The notes beneath the pieces were generated by a model that made no database searches, was not told the origin of the DNA, and worked only from the letters and a program-made list of their open reading frames with translations. Below are positions 46,501-49,954 of a DNA stretch of 49,954 nt, piece by piece. This DNA comes from Pseudonocardia sp. Its GTDB lineage: Bacteria; Actinomycetota; Actinomycetes; Mycobacteriales; Pseudonocardiaceae. Position numbers and translations under genes: made by a program. Positions within the stretch are counted from its first letter, which is position 1; each line of letters starts with the position of its first letter. The stretch spans positions 1 through 49,954 of the forward strand of contig JAEUJO010000252.1 of NCBI GenBank assembly GCA_016794615.1, given 5' to 3'.

Positions 46501-46516
46501 CCGCCGTGAACGGCGG
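46501..46516 (-). terminator. First hairpin downstream of tRNA-Met
   Basis: CCGCCG/CGGCGG with a TTCA loop on the minus strand, 21 nt past the tRNA 3' end. Likely ends the tRNA-Thr-Met transcript. Confidence 0.6.
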
Positions 46517-46536
46517 CGCACTGGCCCGTATCCCGG

Positions 46537-46609
46537 TAGCGGTGGCCGGACTTGAACCGGCGACACAGCGATTATGAGCCGCTTGCTCTACCGACTGAGC
46601 TACACCGCT
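46537..46609 (-). tRNA. metT: tRNA-Met (CAT anticodon, elongator type)
   Basis: 73-nt cloverleaf: acceptor AGCGGTG/CACCGCT, discriminator A, TA at 8-9, D-stem GCTC, anticodon loop CTCATAA carrying CAT, T-arm GGTTCAAGTCC. The fully paired 1-72 end and the acceptor sequence argue for the elongator rather than the initiator. Partner tRNA-Thr lies 46 nt upstream. Confidence 0.95.
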
Positions 46610-46655
46610 TCGCGAGCACGACCCCTGTCCAGCTGAACACGACTCGACTCGCCCG

Positions 46656-46728
46656 AGCCCCTTTACGGAATCGAACCGTAGACCTTCTCCTTACCATGGA
46701 GACGCTCTGCCGACTGAGCTAAAGGGGC
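46656..46728 (-). tRNA. thrT: tRNA-Thr (GGT anticodon)
   Basis: 73-nt cloverleaf: acceptor GCCCCTT/AAGGGGC, discriminator T, D-stem GCTC, anticodon stem TCTCC/GGAGA with loop ATGGTAA carrying GGT, T-arm GGTTCGATTCC. First tRNA of the Thr-Met pair. Confidence 0.96.
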
Positions 46729-46767
46729 GGCACAGCCCTCGGGAGAGCCTCCCGGCGGGCGTGGACG

Positions 46768-46797
46768 ATGCTACACAACCCCGCGAGCGGCGTGGAA
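46768..46797 (-). promoter_or_regulatory. Candidate promoter of the tRNA-Thr-Met pair
   Basis: TTCCAC (46792-46797), 18-nt spacer, TAGCAT (46768-46773) on the minus strand, about 40 nt upstream of tRNA-Thr. A CGGGAG/CTCCCG hairpin (46740-46754) lies in the short leader. Confidence 0.6.
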
Positions 46798-46827
46798 ACG
46801 GGTCCATCGCGAGGTGGTGCGCCGATG

Positions 46828-47067
46828 TCAGCCTCGGCCGGCGCGCGGGTAGGGCAGCAGGGCCATCTCCCGCGCGTTGCGGATCGCGGTCGCGACCTGG
46901 CGCTGCTGCTGCGGGGTCAGGCCGGTCACCCGGCGTGCACGGATCTTCCCGCGGTCCGAGATGAACGTCCGCAGCAGCGTGATGTCCTTCCAGTCCACGT
47001 CCGCAACCCGCTTGGCGTGCAGCGGGTTAACCTTGCGCTTCGGGGTCCGGCGGGGGGGCGGTGGCAC
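46828..47067 (-). CDS. rpsR: 30S ribosomal protein S18, cysteine-free paralogue
   Basis: 79 aa: [69 protein letters not shown]. The cysteines of the zinc form are absent (CxxC replaced by NPLH; no NCSxHQ). It resembles the RpsR2 type that actinobacteria induce under zinc limitation through Zur. GTG start with GAGGAG upstream. It stands alone, without the rpmG2/rpmB2/rpsN2 partners of other genera. Confidence 0.95.
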   Translation of the reverse strand: MPPPPRRTPKRKVNPLHAKRVADVDWKDITLLRTFISDRGKIRARRVTGLTPQQQRQVATAIRNAREMALLPYPRAGRG

Positions 47068-47086
47068 AGCTCGACACTCCTCGGAC

Positions 47087-47101
47087 TGACGATGATTCTC
47101 G
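47087..47101 (-). promoter_or_regulatory. Candidate Zur box at rpsR
   Basis: TGACGATGATTCTCG agrees at 11 of 15 positions with the actinobacterial Zur consensus as I recall it (TGAAAATGATTTTCA). It lies 6 nt downstream of a TAAACT -10 element (47108-47113, minus strand), so it would cover the transcription start and repress rpsR when zinc is plentiful. Confidence 0.5.
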
Positions 47102-47158
47102 GCCGCCAGTTTACCTCGGGCCCATTCGGACCCGCGACGGCGCTAACACCCACCGCCC

Positions 47159-47173
47159 CGGAAACGATCATCG
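47159..47173. promoter_or_regulatory. Second weak Zur-like site
   Basis: CGGAAACGATCATCG matches about 10 of 15 positions of a TGAAAACGATTTTCA-type Zur site. It lies between rpsR and the plus-strand hypothetical at 47217. Weak. Confidence 0.25.
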
Positions 47174-47216
47174 GGTCGTAACGGCTCCCCGCCCGTCGAG
47201 CACTCCGGTGGCCCCC

Positions 47217-47519
47217 ATGTCCGCGCCGACGCACCCGTCGCGCCCGCAGCACACCCCCCACGTCCGACCCGTCGATGCGCTGTCGGACGTCCGGACGGTG
47301 TGGATCGCGCCGACCCCGCCGGATTTCGGGCACCGACCCCCGGCCGTCGCGAAGAAGCTCGTCCTGCCGGCCCGTACCCCGCTGGGCACGGCCGTCGCCG
47401 TGGTCGCCCGTGTCGGCACGGCGATCACCCTCGCGGCACTCCTGGTGGTGACGGCGACGGTGCTCGGCGTCGCGGACGGCGAGCCGATGCCGACGGACGC
47501 GACGACGGCGGGCCCGTGA
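47217..47519 (+). CDS. Hypothetical protein with one C-terminal membrane helix
   Basis: A 100-aa frame from ATG 47217: a Pro/His-rich N-terminus, then LSDVRTVWIAPTPPDFGHRP and PLGTAVAVVARVGTAITLAA forming one hydrophobic helix near residues 65-85, and a short polar tail. No ribosome-binding site is obvious, so the start is uncertain (GTG at 47208 also possible). No family recognised. The open minus-strand frame opposite looks less protein-like. Confidence 0.4.
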   Translation: MSAPTHPSRPQHTPHVRPVDALSDVRTVWIAPTPPDFGHRPPAVAKKLVLPARTPLGTAVAVVARVGTAITLAALLVVTATVLGVADGEPMPTDATTAGP

Positions 47520-47541
47520 GGGGTACCGCCGTCGACCGGCG

Positions 47542-47757
47542 TCAGGCCGCGTCGCCCTGGGCGAGCGGGGCCTTGAGGACGTGGTCCACCAGCCGCATCA
47601 CCAGCTGGCCACCCCCGAGCCGGTAGCCGAACTCCTCCCAGGTCAGCAGCTCACGCGAGAGGATCTCGCCGACTGGACCCGGATAGAGCCGGGTGACGCG
47701 GAAGGCGGCTGCCCGAAGCCGCATCTTCTCGTGATGGTCCATGGGTACGGGGCTCAT
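47542..47757 (-). CDS. Small conserved-looking hypothetical protein
   Basis: 71 aa: MSPVPMDHHEKMRLRAAAFR, VTRLYPGPVGEILSRELLTW, EEFGYRLGGGQLVMRLVDHV. A near-perfect GGAGGT 8 nt before the ATG and balanced composition argue that it is real. Soluble, helical, no known motif. Divergent from tenA with a 196-nt spacer. Confidence 0.65.
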   Translation of the reverse strand: MSPVPMDHHEKMRLRAAAFRVTRLYPGPVGEILSRELLTWEEFGYRLGGGQLVMRLVDHVLKAPLAQGDAA

Positions 47758-47796
47758 TCCGACTTACCTCCGCGGTGCGATGCGGTGCGGCACGCT

Positions 47797-47808
47797 CTCA
47801 GCGCTGAG
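47797..47808. promoter_or_regulatory. Palindrome between direct repeats in the tenA spacer
   Basis: CTCAGCGCTGAG is a perfect 12-bp palindrome in the spacer between the 47542 gene and tenA. GTGCGGCACG occurs at 47785-47794 and 47833-47842. Possible operator; no regulator is assigned. Confidence 0.3.
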
Positions 47809-47941
47809 TCGCTGCCCGTGGCAACCTCAATCGTGCGGCACGAAGGACCCACTTCGAGCAGATCGTAGTCGAACAGTGACCGTCATCTCACTCTTCGAAC
47901 ACAACCCGTACCCGTGCAGTCACGACGTGCCCCTGTCGAGC

Positions 47942-47947
47942 TACCGT
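47942..47947 (+). promoter_or_regulatory. Candidate leaderless promoter -10 for tenA
   Basis: TACCGT ends 6 nt before the tenA GTG at 47954. No Shine-Dalgarno sequence is present, so a leaderless message starting at the GTG is likely. Confidence 0.45.
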
Positions 47948-47953
47948 GCCGGT

Positions 47954-48637
47954 GTGGCAGCCCCGGATGTCGGACCGCGAACGCGCGATCTTCTCTGGTC
48001 CGACGTCGAGGAGGTGTACGCCGCGATCCTGCACCACCCGTTCGTCACCGGGCTGGCCGACGGCTCCCTGCCGCGCGAGGCGTTTCGCCACTACATCGTC
48101 CAGGACGCGCACTACCTGCGCGGCTACGCCCGCGCGCTGGCGCTCTGCGGCGCCCGGGCGGAGGAACCGCGCGACACCGTGATGTTCAGTGCCCACGCGG
48201 GCGGCGCGATCGCCGCCGAGCAGGGTCTGCACGCGGCGCTGCTCGGCGATCTCGGGCTGACCGCCGAGGCCGCGGCGGCCGAGCCGGTCGCCCCGACCAC
48301 CCGCGCCTATGTCAGCTACCTGCTCGCGACAGCCCACGGCGGATCGTTCGCCGAGGCCGTCGCCGCCGTGCTGCCCTGTTACTGGATCTACGCCCGGGTC
48401 GGCGAGACGCTACTGGGCGCAGGCTCCCCCGATCCGCTCTACGCCCGGTGGATCGCGATGTACGGCGGCGAGGAGTTCCAGGCCGTCGTCGACGCGGTAC
48501 TGGCGCTGACCGACCGGGTCGGCGCCACCGCGTCGCCCCGCGAGCTCACCCTGATGCGTGAGCACATGATCGTGACCTCGCGCTACGAGTGGATGTTCTG
48601 GGACGCGGCGTGGCGGCGCGAGTCCTGGCCCGTATGA
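47954..48637 (+). CDS. tenA: TenA-family thiaminase II / aminopyrimidine aminohydrolase
   Basis: 227 aa, all-helical TenA fold: FVTGLADGSLPREAFRHYIV, QDAHYLRGYARALALCGARA (Asp of the active site), AVLPCYWIYARVGETLLGAG with Cys142 (B. subtilis Cys135 equivalent), MIVTSRYEWMFWDAAWRRES with the C-terminal Glu. It salvages thiamine breakdown products by hydrolysing aminopyrimidines. GTG at 47954 is chosen by alignment; the frame is open upstream. No thiamine genes are adjacent. A TnpB element begins within a few bases of its stop. Confidence 0.92.
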   Translation: MAAPDVGPRTRDLLWSDVEEVYAAILHHPFVTGLADGSLPREAFRHYIVQDAHYLRGYARALALCGARAEEPRDTVMFSAHAGGAIAAEQGLHAALLGDLGLTAEAAAAEPVAPTTRAYVSYLLATAHGGSFAEAVAAVLPCYWIYARVGETLLGAGSPDPLYARWIAMYGGEEFQAVVDAVLALTDRVGATASPRELTLMREHMIVTSRYEWMFWDAAWRRESWPV

Positions 48638-48649
48638 CGTTGACGTCCT

Positions 48650-48669
48650 CCCCGCTGTGAGCGGCGGGG
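48650..48669 (-). other. Right-end hairpin of the TnpB element / omega RNA scaffold end
   Basis: CCCCGC/GCGGGG with an alternative CCGCT/AGCGG pairing, followed on the minus strand by GAGGACGTCAA, as at many TnpB element right ends. In known TnpB systems the guide RNA scaffold ends here and the guide is read from the flanking DNA. Confidence 0.55.
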
Positions 48670-48681
48670 ATTCCCGAGCGG

Positions 48682-49899
48682 CTACGCCGTGTCCGGGGTG
48701 GTTCCTGCTTCATCGCCGACCGCCACCCCGAAGGGTGGTCTGACACCGGCTCCACAGGCGTTTGGTCTCTCCGTCTGCCCGACGGTGAGAATGTTGATCG
48801 CTGCGTTGTGGTCGCGGTCGTGGACGGCGCCACACGGGCACGTCCACGACCTGACCTGCAGTGGCATCGATTCCTGCACTGCCCCGCACGTCGAACACGT
48901 CTTGCTCGACGGGTACCAGCGATCCATCTTGTGCACCGTGCGGCCGTACCGCTCGGCCTTCTCCTCCACCAGCCGCACGAGCTGACCCCACCCGGCATCG
49001 GAGATCACCCGCGCCAGCCGGCGGTTGCACACCATCCCGGCCACGTTCAGGTCCTCCACGTACACCGCTTGGTTCTCGCGGACCAACGTGAGGGCCTGCT
49101 TGTGGTGGTAGTCCCGGCGTGCCCGCGCCACCTTGCCGTGCTGCACCGCGACCTTGCGTCGGGTCTTGGCCCGGTTCGCCCCGCCCTTGGCGCGGCGGGA
49201 CTTCTCCCGCTCCAACCGGCGCAGCTTCCGCAGCTTGCGGCCCAGATGCCTCGGGTTCACCACATCCAGGCGTGTACCCGCCGTGGTGGCGACCGTCGCC
49301 AGACGCGACACCCCCAGATCGATCCCGCACTCCTGGTCGGTACGCGGCAGCGGCGTCGGGGCCACCTCGACGACGAACGAGGCGTAGAAGTGCCCGTCCG
49401 GCTCCCGGATGACCGTGACCGACGACGGCTCCGACGGCAGGCCACGCGACCAGCGGACCCGCACGTCCCCGATCTTCGCCAGGTACAGGCTGCCGTCCGG
49501 CCGGACCGTGAACCCGTTGCGGGTCAACCGCACCGACTGCCGGGTGTCCTTGCGCGACTTCAACCGCGGCGCACCCATCCGCCGCCCCTTGCGGCGACCG
49601 GTGAGCGAGTCGAGCCAGTTCGAGTGCGCCCGGTGCGCATCGCGAACCGACTGCACCAGCGCCACCGACGCGACCTCGCCCAGCCACACCCGCTCCGGAG
49701 ACTGCTTGGCGACGGTGATGACCCGCCGCTGCACCTCGGTCGGGCCGAGTTTCTCCCCGGCCTGGTAGGCGTCCTGCCGGGCGCGGATCGCGTCGTTGAA
49801 CACCACCCGGGCACAGCCGAACGTGCGCGCCAACATCGCCCGCTGAGCCGGGGTCGGCTCGATCCGGTAGCGGTACCTGGCCTGCACACAGATCAACAT
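48682..49899 (-). CDS. tnpB: RNA-guided endonuclease TnpB (IS605 OrfB family)
   Basis: 405 aa, full length. N-terminal HTH region (RYRIEPTPAQRAMLARTFGC), then the split RuvC nuclease with Asp194 in GIDLGVSRLA, Glu282 in VYVEDLNVAG and the final Asp in DRDHNAAINI (about 361-363). A zinc ribbon lies between (Cys335, Cys338, Cys354, Cys356). All catalytic residues are present, so it may be active. ATG at 49899; GTG at 49887 gives the common family start. Convergent with tenA. Confidence 0.93.
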   Translation of the reverse strand: MLICVQARYRYRIEPTPAQRAMLARTFGCARVVFNDAIRARQDAYQAGEKLGPTEVQRRVITVAKQSPERVWLGEVASVALVQSVRDAHRAHSNWLDSLTGRRKGRRMGAPRLKSRKDTRQSVRLTRNGFTVRPDGSLYLAKIGDVRVRWSRGLPSEPSSVTVIREPDGHFYASFVVEVAPTPLPRTDQECGIDLGVSRLATVATTAGTRLDVVNPRHLGRKLRKLRRLEREKSRRAKGGANRAKTRRKVAVQHGKVARARRDYHHKQALTLVRENQAVYVEDLNVAGMVCNRRLARVISDAGWGQLVRLVEEKAERYGRTVHKMDRWYPSSKTCSTCGAVQESMPLQVRSWTCPCGAVHDRDHNAAINILTVGQTERPNACGAGVRPPFGVAVGDEAGTTPDTA

Positions 49900-49929
49900 A
49901 CACTGTTGACCCGTGGCCGACGATCAGAC

Positions 49930-49944
49930 CTACCGCACAGGTAG
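49930..49944. other. Small hairpin upstream of tnpB, candidate left-end structure
   Basis: CTACC/GGTAG with a 5-nt loop, 31 nt upstream of the tnpB ATG. IS200/IS605 left ends carry such subterminal hairpins. The window ends 10 nt further on, so this cannot be confirmed. Confidence 0.3.
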
Positions 49945-49954
49945 ACACTGTGTT

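Larger units (their letters stand above)
46135..46536 (-). other. tRNA-Met to rpmG spacer, no gene
   Basis: 402 nt without a credible gene. Two hairpins near tRNA-Met act as likely terminators. A TACCGT -10-like element near 46191-46196 on the minus strand is a weak candidate rpmG promoter. Confidence 0.45.
48638..49954 (-). mobile_element. IS200/IS605-type TnpB-only element, left end at or beyond window edge
   Basis: One tnpB gene, a terminal hairpin at 48650-48669 next to the tenA stop, and a small hairpin at 49930-49944 upstream of tnpB. No TnpA transposase is in view, so it is an IS1341-like non-autonomous element, or tnpA lies outside. Exact ends are not determined. Confidence 0.7.

Noticed and set aside
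47758..47953. Possible TPP riboswitch upstream of tenA
   Set aside because: No THI-box-like conserved sequence was seen, and the likely transcript starts at the GTG.

Overview
This window is the main ribosomal-protein and RNA-polymerase region of a high-GC actinobacterium, read mostly on the minus strand. Gene order (rpmG-hadA-hadB, then trpT-secE-nusG-rplK-rplA, rplJ-rplL, rpoB-rpoC, rpsL-rpsG-fusA-tuf, S10-spc-alpha), the GC-rich third codon positions, frequent GTG/TTG starts and TAnnnT -10 elements all point to Actinobacteria. The proteins look most like Pseudonocardiales (Pseudonocardia or a relative). That genus guess is inference; no rRNA gene lies in the window.

Layout from high to low coordinates, the direction of most transcription: a TnpB-only IS200/IS605-type element (48.6-49.95 kb) abuts tenA. 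Next come two small hypotheticals, a zinc-independent S18 gene (rpsR) with a candidate Zur box, tRNA-Thr and tRNA-Met, rpmG-hadA-hadB, a convergent aminotransferase, and tRNA-Trp-secE-nusG-rplK-rplA. A plus-strand accessory block (DMT transporter, MocR regulator, alpha-methylacyl-CoA racemase) separates rplKA from rplJL. Then follow rpoBC with tandem terminators, the str operon, tuf, and the S10 and spc clusters through secY-adk-map. A second accessory block (membrane-only transhydrogenase pntA2-pntB', MFS transporter, lldD2) separates map from infA-rpmJ-rpsM-rpsK-rpsD-rpoA-rplQ-truA. truA runs off the left edge.

Most of the window is conserved housekeeping machinery: ribosome assembly, transcription, elongation factors, Sec translocation, adenylate kinase and methionine aminopeptidase. 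Translational coupling by 1-4 nt overlaps (TGATG, ATGA, GTGA, TAATG) is very common.

The most unusual signal is at ribosomal-protein junctions that do not overlap directly. Five of these (infA/rpmJ, rplR/rpsE, rplE/rpsN, rplN/rplX, rpsL/rpsG) are bridged by mini-ORFs of 10-25 codons. Each starts on ATG, most with a Shine-Dalgarno-like sequence. Four of them end on a stop codon that overlaps the next start; in the fifth the stop lies one base before it. At two junctions the bridge carries a direct repeat of the junction itself. Other points of interest are a transhydrogenase reduced to its membrane domain, an extra C-terminal module on L17, the rpsR Zur sites, a TnpB element whose predicted guide would read into tenA, and several candidate leaderless promoters.
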